From the NCBI GenBank assembly GCA_023411405.1, contig JAEYOU010000399.1:1-9917 (forward strand): a stretch of DNA of 9,917 nucleotides. The letters are read 5' to 3'. The DNA comes from Pseudomonadota bacterium (lineage in GTDB: Bacteria > Myxococcota > Myxococcia > Myxococcales > Anaeromyxobacteraceae). The notes under the pieces are model-generated. The model was given only the letters and a program-made list of their open reading frames with translations, ran no database searches and was not told the DNA's origin. The position numbers and the translations under genes are program-made. Positions 1 to 6,908 of the stretch are shown piece after piece. Within the stretch, counting starts at the first letter, position 1; each line of letters opens with the position of its first letter.

Positions 1-309
1 GACGTGGAGCGCGCGCTCGGCCCGGGCGCGCAGGGGCTCTCGTTCGGGCGCGGGGAGGTGACGTACCTGGGCCTGGCCGGCGATCGCGAGGCGCCGTTCA
101 TGGAGCCGCAGGTCCTGCCCTGCGAGCGCCTGCGCGGCCCGCTCAAGCTGCCGTCGTGCCCCGATCGGGCGGAGCTCCGCGCGGACGCCTGGCACTTCAC
201 GGGCCGTGGAGCGGGGCACGGCGAGGGCCTGGACGTGGAGTGGGCCGCCCGGAGCGGCCTCCGGGCCGAGGAGATCCTGCTGCGGGCCTACGGCCCGGCG
301 GTGCGCTGA
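1..309 (+). CDS. SpoIID/LytB-like domain protein, C-terminal part (5' end outside window)
   Basis: The frame is already open at base 1 and ends at TGA 307-309, so this is the last 102 codons of a longer gene. The GTG at base 4 is not evidence of a real start. Near the end, a run reading GRGAGHGEGL is followed by AARSGLRAEEILLRAYGP. This matches the closing signature of SpoIID/LytB domains: a glycine-rich GHGxG segment, a small-residue helix, then an IL-x-x-Y motif before a final Pro. SpoIID proteins of spore formers are lytic transglycosylases that cut denuded peptidoglycan; relatives in non-sporulating bacteria are thought to act in cell-wall remodelling. Which role applies cannot be judged from this fragment, since the catalytic part lies outside the window. 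The last 22 bases overlap the 3' end of the opposing histidine kinase gene. The family call rests on this short motif only. Confidence 0.6.
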   Translation, partial: DVERALGPGAQGLSFGRGEVTYLGLAGDREAPFMEPQVLPCERLRGPLKLPSCPDRAELRADAWHFTGRGAGHGEGLDVEWAARSGLRAEEILLRAYGPAVR

Positions 310-1874
310 GCCGCGTCGCCCGCGGCGCGCGCCAGGGGCAGGTGGACGGTGAAGGTGGTCCCCACCCCCGGGCTGGAGGCGACGCGGATCCGCCCGCCGT
401 GCGCCTCGACGAGCCCCTTCACGATGAACAGCCCGAGGCCCAGGCCCTCGCCCTCGTGCCGGTGCCCGCGGTAGTAGCGCTCGAAGATCCGCTCGAGGTC
501 CGCCTCGGGGATCCCGGCGCCCCGGTCCTCGATGGTGATCCGCACCGCCTCGCCGTCCCGCTCCCCGCCGATCCGCACGGGCCCCTCCGCGTACTTGAGC
601 GCGTTCCCGAGGAGGTTCACGAGGATCCGGTCGAGCCGGTCCGGATCGACGTCGAGCGGCGGCAGGGTCGGGTCGACCAGGTTCTCGACGCGGCTCGACT
701 CGAGCACGCCCTGCTCCACCTCGAGCAGGTGATCGACGAACGGCCGGAGGTCCACCGGCTCGCGCGCGAGCCGCAGCCCGCCGCCCTCGAGGCGGGCCGC
801 GTCGGTGAGGTCGCGCAGCATCCGCTCCATGCGGCGGCCGGCGAACCGGATCGCGGCCACCGGGCGGCGCAGGCCGGGATCCTCCGGCGCGACGCGGGAG
901 ATCCGGTCCGCCTGGAGCAGGACCACCTGGAGCGGGTTCCGGAGGTCGTGCGAGACGGCGCGCAGGAAGTCCTCGCGCTGCTCGCGCATCCGCTCGAGGC
1001 GGCGGATGGTCACGACGAGCTCGTCCTCGACGTGGGCGCGCAGCGCCTCGAGCGCGCGGTACGGCCGGAGCAGGGCGGCCACGAAGAGCGCGTCGAAGAG
1101 GAACCAGAAGCCCACCGCCAGGTAGGCGTGGCCGGCCATGTTGAGCAGGTCGTGCGGGTGCCGGTACAGCGAGAAGCAGAGCTCGGCCACCCCCATGAAC
1201 ACCAGGGCGACGGAGACCTTCGAGAGCGGCCCCTCGCCCGGGATCGAGCGGCCGCGCCGCGAGGCCACGTACGCGCCGGCGAACGAGCCGGCGGCGAGCG
1301 CCCACTCGTAGACGATCTTGAGCGGGGTGAGGCCCCTCCCCTCGACGTAGAACCAGGCGTGATCCGCCGGGAGGGACGTCTCCAGGGCGACCAGCCCCGC
1401 GACCAGCGCGAGGGCGATGGGCACGAGCCACCGCCGGTGGAGGAGCGGGCTCTCGCTCTCCGGCTTGAGCCACAGCACGGCGAGCAGCGCGACGAGGATC
1501 CAGGTCCGGGCCGCGAACCAGTAGAAGATCCCGCGCTCGACCGACGAGGGGCCGAGGAACCCGGGCATGCCGGGGAACACGAGCAGGTGGAAGAGCTCGA
1601 GGAGCCCCATCCCGAGGAACGAGGCGCCGAGGAACCGCGCCCGCGCCTCGCGGAACATCTGCGTCCCGCCCGCGAGCCACTGCACCGCGAACGTGGCGAG
1701 CGCCACGGCGCACATCGCGATCTCGAACGCGACGTGCAGCGGGAGGTAGAAGCCGGCCGACAGCGTGACCGGGTGCTCGTAGACGGCGAGGCTCGCCAGG
1801 ACCAGGAACGGGACGAGCCCGAGGGCCAGCCAGAGGGGGAAGCGCCGGGCGCTGGGCTCTGGGGCGGCGGTCAA
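288..1874 (-). CDS. MASE3-domain membrane sensor histidine kinase
   Basis: This 528-residue protein should autophosphorylate on a histidine and pass the phosphate to an unidentified response regulator. Residues about 12-270 hold roughly eight hydrophobic segments. They include the FLGxxFLGMGLLELFH and PGMP stretches (81-104) typical of MASE3, a membrane-embedded sensor module whose ligand is unknown. A short linker leads to the HisKA helix with SHDLRNPL, phosphoacceptor H309. The ATPase domain follows: N box with N420 and N424, G1 DRGAGI (450-455), F box IFERYYRG (463-470) and G2 GEGLGLGL (475-482). All catalytic boxes are intact. The chosen start is TTG at 1874, with GAGG 9 nt upstream; the next ATG (residue 54) would cut into the membrane domain. 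No response regulator gene is present here, so it is either an orphan kinase or its partner lies elsewhere. It is divergent from clpB and overlaps the preceding gene tail to tail. Confidence 0.9.
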   Translation of the reverse strand: MTAAPEPSARRFPLWLALGLVPFLVLASLAVYEHPVTLSAGFYLPLHVAFEIAMCAVALATFAVQWLAGGTQMFREARARFLGASFLGMGLLELFHLLVFPGMPGFLGPSSVERGIFYWFAARTWILVALLAVLWLKPESESPLLHRRWLVPIALALVAGLVALETSLPADHAWFYVEGRGLTPLKIVYEWALAAGSFAGAYVASRRGRSIPGEGPLSKVSVALVFMGVAELCFSLYRHPHDLLNMAGHAYLAVGFWFLFDALFVAALLRPYRALEALRAHVEDELVVTIRRLERMREQREDFLRAVSHDLRNPLQVVLLQADRISRVAPEDPGLRRPVAAIRFAGRRMERMLRDLTDAARLEGGGLRLAREPVDLRPFVDHLLEVEQGVLESSRVENLVDPTLPPLDVDPDRLDRILVNLLGNALKYAEGPVRIGGERDGEAVRITIEDRGAGIPEADLERIFERYYRGHRHEGEGLGLGLFIVKGLVEAHGGRIRVASSPGVGTTFTVHLPLARAAGDAAQRTAGP

Positions 1875-1916
1875 GCGGGACGACCTCGAAGGGGCCTCGG
1901 GGTGCCGAGTGCTCCC

Positions 1917-1922
1917 GTTGTA
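1917..1922 (-). promoter_or_regulatory. Possible -10 element for the histidine kinase gene
   Basis: On the minus strand this reads TACAAC, four of six matches to TATAAT. It would place a transcript start near 1910, giving a leader of about 36 nt that includes the GAGG ribosome binding site at 1884-1887. A possible -35 (CTGGCA) sits upstream but with a long 19-nt spacer. The leader also holds a small inverted repeat, CTCGG-GGTG-CCGAG at 1896-1909. The call rests on motif inspection only and is weak. Confidence 0.3.
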
Positions 1923-1940
1923 CCGCGGATGGCGCGCCGC

Positions 1941-1968
1941 TTGCCAGGGCGTCCCCGCGCGTTAGGTT
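1941..1968 (+). promoter_or_regulatory. Putative clpB promoter, -35 TTGCCA / -10 TAGGTT
   Basis: TTGCCA (1941-1946) matches the -35 consensus TTGACA at five of six positions. A 16-nt spacer separates it from TAGGTT (1963-1968), which has the TAnnnT form of a -10. The -10 ends 6 nt before the clpB ATG, so the predicted transcript start falls on or next to the start codon and the mRNA would be leaderless. I see no CIRCE inverted repeat and no good match to a sigma-32 heat-shock promoter in this 100-bp gap. Confidence 0.5.
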
Positions 1969-1974
1969 GCGCGC

Positions 1975-4590
1975 ATGAGAATGGACAGGCTGACGGTCAA
2001 GGCCCAGGAGGCCATCGCCGGCGCGCAGGGGGAGGCGCGCCGCCGCGACCACCAGGCCATCGACGTCGAGCACCTCGTGCTGGCGCTGCTCGCGCCGGAG
2101 GACGGGATCGCCCGCGCGATCCTCGGCAAGGTCGGCGCCGAGCCGGCGCGGCTCCTCGCGCACGTCGAGGACGAGCTGCGCACCGTCCCCAAGGTGAGCG
2201 GCGCCGCCGAGCCGTACCCGGCGCACCGCCTCATGAAGCTGCTCGACCGGGCGGACGACGACGCGCGCAAGCTCAAGGACGAGTACGTCTCGACCGAGCA
2301 CCTCCTCCTCGCGGCGACCGAGGAGAAGACCGGCGCGGGGCAGGCGCTCCGGAGCGCGGGCGTGACCGCGGAGCGGGTCCGCGCCGCGATCCAGGACGTC
2401 CGCGGCGGCGCGCGCGTGCAGAGCCCGGAGGCCGAGAGCCAGTACCGCGCGCTCGAGAAGTACGCGAAGGACCTCACCCAGCTCGCGAAGCAGGGGAAGC
2501 TCGACCCGGTCATCGGCCGCGACGAGGAGATCCGCCGGGTCATCCAGATCCTGTCCCGGCGCACGAAGAACAACCCGGTGCTGGTCGGCGACCCCGGCGT
2601 CGGCAAGACGGCGATCGTCGAGGGCCTCGCGCGCCGGATCGTGGACGGCGACGTCCCCGAGGGGCTGAAGGGGAAGCGGCTGCTCGCGCTCGACCTCTCG
2701 GCCATGATCGCGGGCGCGAAGTTCCGCGGCGAGTTCGAGGAGCGGCTCAAGGCGGTGCTCAAGGAGGTGACCGCCTCCGAGGGCCAGCTCGTCCTCTTCA
2801 TCGACGAGATGCACACCATCGTCGGCGCGGGCGCGGCCGAGGGCGCGATGGACGCGGGCAACATGCTGAAGCCGGCGCTCGCGCGCGGCGAGCTGCACGC
2901 CATCGGCGCGACCACCGTGGACGAGTACCGCAAGCACGTCGAGAAGGACCCCGCGCTCGAGCGCCGCTTCCAGCCGGTGTTCGTGGGCGAGCCGTCGGTC
3001 GCGGACACGATCTCCATCCTGCGCGGCCTGAAGGAGCGGTACGAGCTCCACCACAAGGTGCGCATCCAGGACGCGGCGCTGGTCGAGGCGGCCCGGCTCT
3101 CGAGCCGGTACATCTCCGACCGGTTCCTGCCGGACAAGGCGATCGACCTCGTGGACGAGGCGGCGAGCCGGCTCCGCATCGAGATCGACTCGATGCCGAC
3201 CGAGGTGGACGAGGTGCGCCGCAGGATCGCGCAGCTCGAGATCGAGCGGCAGGGGCTCAAGCGCGAGCAGGACGAGGCGAGCCGCACGCGGCTCGGCGCC
3301 GTCGAGAAGGAGCTCGCGGCGCTCAACGAGGAGCTCACCGCGCTGAAGGGCCGCTGGGACGCGGAGAAGGGGGTCCTCCGCGCGCTCAACGAGGCGCGCC
3401 AGGAGGTCGAGGGGCTCCGGAACGACCAGGCCCGCGCCGAGCGGGAGGCCGACTTCAACCGGGCCGCGGAGATCAAGTTCGGCAAGCTCCCCCAGGTCCA
3501 GCAGCGGGTGAAGGCCGCCGAGGCGCGGCTCGCCGAGCTGCACGCGGCCGGCGCGATGCTCAAGGAGGAGGTCAACCCGGAGGAGATCGCCGAGGTGGTC
3601 GCCAAGTGGACCGGCATCCCGGTCTCGCGGCTCGTCGAGGGCGAGGTCCAGAAGCTGCTCCAGATGGAGGAGCGGCTCGCGGCGCGCGTGGTCGGCCAGC
3701 GCGAGGCGGTGGACGCCGTCTCCGCCGCCGTCCGCCGGGCCCGCTCCGGCCTCTCCGATCCGAACCGGCCGATCGGGTCGTTCATCTTCCTCGGCCCGAC
3801 CGGGGTCGGGAAGACCGAGACCGCCCGCGCGCTCGCCGAGTTCCTCTTCGACGACGAGGCGGCGCTCGTCCGGATCGACATGTCCGAGTACATGGAGAAG
3901 CACGCCGTCTCGCGGCTCATCGGCGCGCCCCCGGGCTACGTCGGGTACGAGGAGGGCGGCCAGCTCACGGAGGCCGTGCGGCGGCGGCCGTACTCCGTGG
4001 TCCTCCTCGACGAGATCGAGAAGGCCCACCACGACGTGTTCAACGTGCTCCTCCAGATCCTCGACGACGGCCGGCTCACGGACGGGCAGGGGCGCACGGT
4101 GGACTTCCGGAACGCGGTCCTCATCATGACGTCGAACCTCGGCTCCGCGGAGATCCAGCGGCTCGCCGCGCGACCCGGGGCCAACCTGGCGGAGATCCGC
4201 GAGGCCGCGCTCGAGAACCTGCGGGCGGAGTTCCGGCCGGAGTTCCTGAACCGCGTGGACGACATCGTGGTGTTCCGGCCGCTCTCCCGTGCGGACATCG
4301 GGCGGATCGTCGAGATCCAGCTCGCCCGCCTCCGGAGGCTCCTCGCAGAGCGGCAGCTCACGCTCGAGCTCTCCGAGGCCGCGCGCGAGGGCATCGCCGA
4401 CGCCGGGTACGATCCCGTCTACGGCGCCCGCCCGCTCAAGCGGGCGCTGCAGCGGCTCGTGCAGGACCCGCTCGCCACCAAGGTGCTCCGCGGCGAGTTC
4501 CAGCCGGGCGACCACGTCGTCGTGGAGGAGGGGAAGGACGGGGCCCTGGCGTTCACCAAGGGTCAGCCGGCTCCGGTGACGGTGCATTGA
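1975..4590 (+). CDS. clpB: ClpB protein disaggregase (AAA+ chaperone)
   Basis: This is the 871-residue hexameric ATPase that works with DnaK to pull polypeptides out of aggregates in the cytoplasm. Two Clp-N repeats occupy residues 1-145. The first AAA+ module has Walker A GDPGVGKT (205-212), Walker B ending D277-E278 and arginine fingers R330/R331. A coiled-coil middle domain (about 405-530) separates ClpB from ClpA. The second module has Walker A GPTGVGKT (607-614), Walker B ending D679-E680, sensor 1 N721, pore-loop Y655 (GYVG) and sensor 2 GARPLKRAL with R819. The first pore loop reads AKFRG, with F250 where most ClpB have Tyr; it is still aromatic. No ClpP-binding tripeptide loop is apparent, as expected for ClpB. 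Length is normal. The first ATG (1975) is chosen over the ATG at 1981 because a -10-like hexamer lies 6 nt before it; an AGG 8 nt upstream could act as a weak ribosome binding site. Confidence 0.98.
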   Translation: MRMDRLTVKAQEAIAGAQGEARRRDHQAIDVEHLVLALLAPEDGIARAILGKVGAEPARLLAHVEDELRTVPKVSGAAEPYPAHRLMKLLDRADDDARKLKDEYVSTEHLLLAATEEKTGAGQALRSAGVTAERVRAAIQDVRGGARVQSPEAESQYRALEKYAKDLTQLAKQGKLDPVIGRDEEIRRVIQILSRRTKNNPVLVGDPGVGKTAIVEGLARRIVDGDVPEGLKGKRLLALDLSAMIAGAKFRGEFEERLKAVLKEVTASEGQLVLFIDEMHTIVGAGAAEGAMDAGNMLKPALARGELHAIGATTVDEYRKHVEKDPALERRFQPVFVGEPSVADTISILRGLKERYELHHKVRIQDAALVEAARLSSRYISDRFLPDKAIDLVDEAASRLRIEIDSMPTEVDEVRRRIAQLEIERQGLKREQDEASRTRLGAVEKELAALNEELTALKGRWDAEKGVLRALNEARQEVEGLRNDQARAEREADFNRAAEIKFGKLPQVQQRVKAAEARLAELHAAGAMLKEEVNPEEIAEVVAKWTGIPVSRLVEGEVQKLLQMEERLAARVVGQREAVDAVSAAVRRARSGLSDPNRPIGSFIFLGPTGVGKTETARALAEFLFDDEAALVRIDMSEYMEKHAVSRLIGAPPGYVGYEEGGQLTEAVRRRPYSVVLLDEIEKAHHDVFNVLLQILDDGRLTDGQGRTVDFRNAVLIMTSNLGSAEIQRLAARPGANLAEIREAALENLRAEFRPEFLNRVDDIVVFRPLSRADIGRIVEIQLARLRRLLAERQLTLELSEAAREGIADAGYDPVYGARPLKRALQRLVQDPLATKVLRGEFQPGDHVVVEEGKDGALAFTKGQPAPVTVH

Positions 4591-4613
4591 TCGAACGGGG
4601 GCTGTGCCTCTCC

Positions 4614-4630
4614 CCCCGGCTTCGCCGGGG
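4614..4630 (+). terminator. GC hairpin after clpB, possible terminator
   Basis: CCCCGGC and GCCGGGG form a perfect 7-bp stem around a TTC loop, 23 nt after the clpB stop and 16 nt before the -10 of the next gene. There is no T-tract, so classical intrinsic termination is not assured. Its position between two codirectional genes, the second with its own strong extended -10, fits a terminator or attenuating structure. Confidence 0.35.
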
Positions 4631-4643
4631 TCCTCCGCTCGCG

Positions 4644-4652
4644 TGTTATGAT
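4644..4652 (+). promoter_or_regulatory. Extended -10 promoter of the BI-1 family gene
   Basis: TGT followed by TATGAT is an extended -10 (TGnTATAAT type) with five of six core matches, striking in such GC-rich DNA. The core ends at 4652, 6 nt before the ATG at 4659, so transcription should begin at or beside the start codon. No ribosome binding site lies between. No -35 is recognisable at the usual distance; the extended TG may compensate. Confidence 0.6.
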
Positions 4653-4658
4653 CGCGCC

Positions 4659-5372
4659 ATGCCCTTCGAGAACCCGCCGGTCACGCACCGCCCCGCCCCC
4701 TCGTACATGGCGCAGGATCGGAGCGACGCGGAGCGCCGCTTCATGTCCGCCGTGTACCGCTGGATGACGCTCGGCCTGGTCGTCACGGCCGCCGTCGCCG
4801 CCTACGTGGCGACGAACGAGACGCTCCTGCAGCTCGTGTTCGGGACGCGGTTCGCGCTCCTCGGCCTCTTCCTCGTCGAGATCGGCCTGGTCATCGCCAT
4901 CGGGCGCATCTCCCACCGCCTGTCGGGCGCCGCCGCGGGCGGGCTCTTCGTGGTCTACGCGGCCCTGAACGGCGTGACGCTCTCCGCCATCCTGCTCGTC
5001 TACACCGGCGCGTCGATCACCCAGGCCTTCCTCATCGCCGGCGGCATGTTCGCGGCGATGAGCGTCTACGGCACCGTGACGAGGCGCGACCTGACGAGCT
5101 GGCGCCAGTTCCTCTTCATGGGGCTCATCGGCGTCGTCATCGCCAGCCTGGTGAACCTCTTCCTCCGCTCCGACATGCTGAGCTGGGTCGTGTCCTTCGC
5201 CGCGGTGATCGTCTTCACCGGCCTCACCGCCTACGACACCCAGAAGCTCCGGGCGCTGGCAGCCGCCGGCGGCGGGACGGCCGGCCTGGCCGTGAACGGC
5301 GCGCTGATGCTCTACCTGGACTTCATCAACCTGCTGCTCGCCATCCTCCGGCTGTTCGGCCGCCGGCGCTGA
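4659..5372 (+). CDS. Bax inhibitor-1/YccA family inner-membrane protein
   Basis: This 237-residue protein has a hydrophilic N-terminus of about 28 residues and then about seven hydrophobic segments, the layout of the BI-1 (TMBIM) family. The C-terminal family signature is clear: AYDTQKLR with D193, then LYLDFINLLLAILRLFG with D221. These two aspartates correspond to the pair that gates pH-sensitive calcium leak in the Bacillus homologue YetJ. In E. coli, YccA is a substrate and modulator of the FtsH membrane protease. Either a leak-channel or a protease-modulator role is possible, and the sequence does not decide. An Ala/Gly-rich insert (about 200-210) lengthens the loop between the last helices. 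ATG 4659 is chosen because it sits 6 nt after the extended -10; M17 is an alternative. It follows clpB in the same direction after 68 bp and ends 30 bp from the convergent PilZ gene. Confidence 0.9.
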   Translation: MPFENPPVTHRPAPSYMAQDRSDAERRFMSAVYRWMTLGLVVTAAVAAYVATNETLLQLVFGTRFALLGLFLVEIGLVIAIGRISHRLSGAAAGGLFVVYAALNGVTLSAILLVYTGASITQAFLIAGGMFAAMSVYGTVTRRDLTSWRQFLFMGLIGVVIASLVNLFLRSDMLSWVVSFAAVIVFTGLTAYDTQKLRALAAAGGGTAGLAVNGALMLYLDFINLLLAILRLFGRRR

Positions 5373-5378
5373 GCGCCG
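5364..5378. terminator. Stop-codon hairpin between convergent genes
   Basis: CGGCGC-TGA-GCGCCG is a perfect 6-bp inverted repeat whose loop is the stop codon of the BI-1 gene. It lies where the BI-1 gene and the minus-strand PilZ gene converge (30-bp gap), so it could help end transcription from either side. There is no T-tract, and in DNA this GC-rich such repeats arise by chance. Confidence 0.25.
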
Positions 5379-5402
5379 TCCGCCGGGCAGGGCGACGCGG
5401 CA

Positions 5403-6257
5403 TCAGGACGAGCGCGACGTCGCCCGCGCCAGCGCCGCCGCGATCCCGGGATCGCCCGGCGCGACCCGGGCCGCCTGGCGCAGGAGCGTCTGCGCGACGT
5501 TGGGCTGGTTCCGCGCGAGCCGCTCCAGCGCGCGCGCGTAGAGCGCCTCGGCCTCGGGCGAGCGGCCGCCGAACGACGGGATCGCGTCGTTCCGCGGCGC
5601 CCAGGCGTCGGCGCCGAGCATGGGCGGCGCGAACGTGCCCTTCGGCGGGGCGTCGCCGAGCACGTGCTTCCACGCGGCCGGGTGGACCGAGGCCCCGCGC
5701 TGCAGCGTGGCGCGCCGGTGGGCGAGGAGCGAGAAGAAGGTGGGCTGGAGCGACGTCCACCGATCGAGGAACCGCTCGCGGAGCGCCTTCACGGTGGCCC
5801 CCTCGCCGATGGCGCGGACGAGCTCGAGCTGCTCCTCCGAGAGGTCGACGATCAGCCGCGGCGGCGGCCCGAGCCAGACCATCGAGCGGAGCGCGATCCG
5901 GTCCGGCACCCGCGGCTGCGCGCGCAGGCCGGGGGAGCTCTGGACCAGCCGCGCGAACCACGCGTGCGTCGCCCGCCGCGCGTCGGCGTCGAAGGCGACG
6001 CCCAGGCGCCACGGGCTCACGTCGGTGGTCCAGGCGATCCGCGCCGGCACCCGCAGCCCGTCCGAGAGGCCGTGCGCGTAGAGCCGGAGCAGGATCGGCT
6101 CGCCGCGGTGGACGAAGCGCGGCGAGGAGAGCCGGCAGCCGGCCGCGCCGACGTCCTCCGTCTCCGCGTCGAACGTGCGCCGCGCCGCCGTGACGGCTGC
6201 GAGGCACCGGGCCATGACGCGCGGCGCGCGCCGGGGGTTCTCGATGTAGTCCAGCAT
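5403..6257 (-). CDS. PilZ-domain protein with TPR-like C-terminus
   Basis: This is a soluble 284-residue protein with no signal peptide. Residues about 8-105 look like a PilZ domain, the c-di-GMP receptor fold: RRAPR (9-13) gives the RxxxR motif and DVGAAG (35-40) stands where D/NxSxxG is expected, followed by a beta-rich stretch ending GVAFD. The motif serine is replaced by G37, so c-di-GMP affinity is uncertain. Residues about 138-185 (LSEEQLELVRAIGEGATVKALRERF region) resemble small helical winged-helix-like modules found near signalling domains. The tail (about 232-280) has the spacing of one or two TPR repeats (EALYARALERLARN, then APGDPGIAAAL). Such proteins usually tune motility, polysaccharide or development outputs; the target is unknown. 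It lies 71 bp after the lipoprotein gene and may be last in the asd cluster. No good ribosome binding site is visible; TAGGGT ends 9 nt before the ATG. Confidence 0.7.
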   Translation of the reverse strand: MLDYIENPRRAPRVMARCLAAVTAARRTFDAETEDVGAAGCRLSSPRFVHRGEPILLRLYAHGLSDGLRVPARIAWTTDVSPWRLGVAFDADARRATHAWFARLVQSSPGLRAQPRVPDRIALRSMVWLGPPPRLIVDLSEEQLELVRAIGEGATVKALRERFLDRWTSLQPTFFSLLAHRRATLQRGASVHPAAWKHVLGDAPPKGTFAPPMLGADAWAPRNDAIPSFGGRSPEAEALYARALERLARNQPNVAQTLLRQAARVAPGDPGIAAALARATSRSS

Positions 6258-6266
6258 CGGCCGGGC

Positions 6267-6272
6267 ACCCTA
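6267..6272 (-). promoter_or_regulatory. Possible -10 for the PilZ gene
   Basis: The minus strand reads TAGGGT, of TAnnnT form, ending 9 nt before the ATG of the PilZ gene and just beyond the hairpin at 6273-6291. The AGGG within it could alternatively serve as a distant ribosome binding site (10 nt spacing) on a read-through transcript. The two readings cannot be separated from sequence. Confidence 0.25.
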
Positions 6273-6291
6273 CTCCGGCGAGGTGCCGGAG
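6273..6291 (-). terminator. Hairpin between lipoprotein and PilZ genes
   Basis: CTCCGGC and GCCGGAG make a perfect 7-bp stem with a 5-nt loop, 37 nt after the lipoprotein stop codon and directly before the putative -10 of the PilZ gene. It has no T-tract. It may partially end the asd-lipoprotein transcript. Confidence 0.35.
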
Positions 6292-6328
6292 CTGGAGAGC
6301 CGGGCGAGCGGGCGGTCGGCGGCCGGGG

Positions 6329-6895
6329 CTACCGCACCTTCTCGAACCGCAGCGTCACCGGCACCGCGCCGTCGGCGCCGCCGAGCTCGTCGTCGAGCTC
6401 GAGCGCGGCGAGGAGGCGCGACGCCTGGAGCGCGGCGATCACGGAAGGCAGCCGGTACCGGCGGGTGACGACGGTCCTCTCGCCTCGCAGGACGAGCCGG
6501 AGCCCGCGCAGGTAGTCCTCGCTCGCGCGGTCGCCCGCCGAGGGGCGCCGGCTCGCGTCGTCCGAGACGGCCACGAGCTCGAGCTTCTTCCCCTCGAGCG
6601 CGGTGAGCGCCGCGCGGCGGAGGTCGTAGCGGATCGTCTCCCCCCGCACGTTCTGGACGACCGTCACCACGCGGACCTCGTCGCGGACGACCGACGCCTG
6701 GACCTCGTACACGAGGCCGCTGGCCACCTCGATCCGGTACGCGTGCGTGCCCTCCTCGGGGCTGAGCGGCATCGGGTTGGGCGCGAGGCCAGGGATGCGG
6801 TACGCGCCGGCGGCGGGGCGGGCGAGCACGGACTTCGTGCCGCCGCAGCCGGTGAGCGCGGCCAGCGCGGCGAGGACGGCGAGGGTCGTGCGCAT
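6329..6895 (-). CDS. Predicted lipoprotein of unknown function
   Basis: The 188-residue product begins MRTTLAVLAALAALTGCGGT: one positive charge, a hydrophobic core and a lipobox LTGC with C17 as the lipidation site. It should be exported by Sec and anchored in a membrane. The residue after Cys is Gly, not Asp, so outer-membrane sorting is plausible. The mature part (about 170 residues) is rich in charged beta-strand-like segments such as HAYRIEVASGLVYEVQASVV and has no further membrane segment. I do not recognise a named family. The start is well supported: GGAGG lies 4 nt before the ATG, inside the 13-bp gap after the asd stop codon, so translation depends on the asd transcript or is coupled to it. 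The linkage gives no clear functional hint, as lipoproteins are not part of the aspartate pathway. Confidence 0.8.
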   Translation of the reverse strand: MRTTLAVLAALAALTGCGGTKSVLARPAAGAYRIPGLAPNPMPLSPEEGTHAYRIEVASGLVYEVQASVVRDEVRVVTVVQNVRGETIRYDLRRAALTALEGKKLELVAVSDDASRRPSAGDRASEDYLRGLRLVLRGERTVVTRRYRLPSVIAALQASRLLAALELDDELGGADGAVPVTLRFEKVR

Positions 6896-6908
6896 CGAGC
6901 CTCCGGGT

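Noticed and set aside
1875..1974. Heat-shock control of clpB by CIRCE, sigma-32 or sigma-54 sites
   Set aside because: No TTAGCACTC inverted repeat, no CTTGAA/CCCCAT pair at proper spacing and no TGGCAC-N5-TTGC element could be found.
1962..3920. 652-codon open frame antisense to clpB
   Set aside because: It lies opposite a fully conserved clpB, its product is Ser/Arg/Ala-rich with no motif, and it has no start signals. It is a shadow of codon bias.
156..5372. A very long plus-strand open frame of more than 1700 codons
   Set aside because: Only its last part (from 4659) is a real protein, the BI-1 family member. Upstream it runs antisense to the kinase and in another frame of clpB, and its product is low-complexity Arg/Gly/Pro/Ala-rich, as expected from GC-rich wobble positions.
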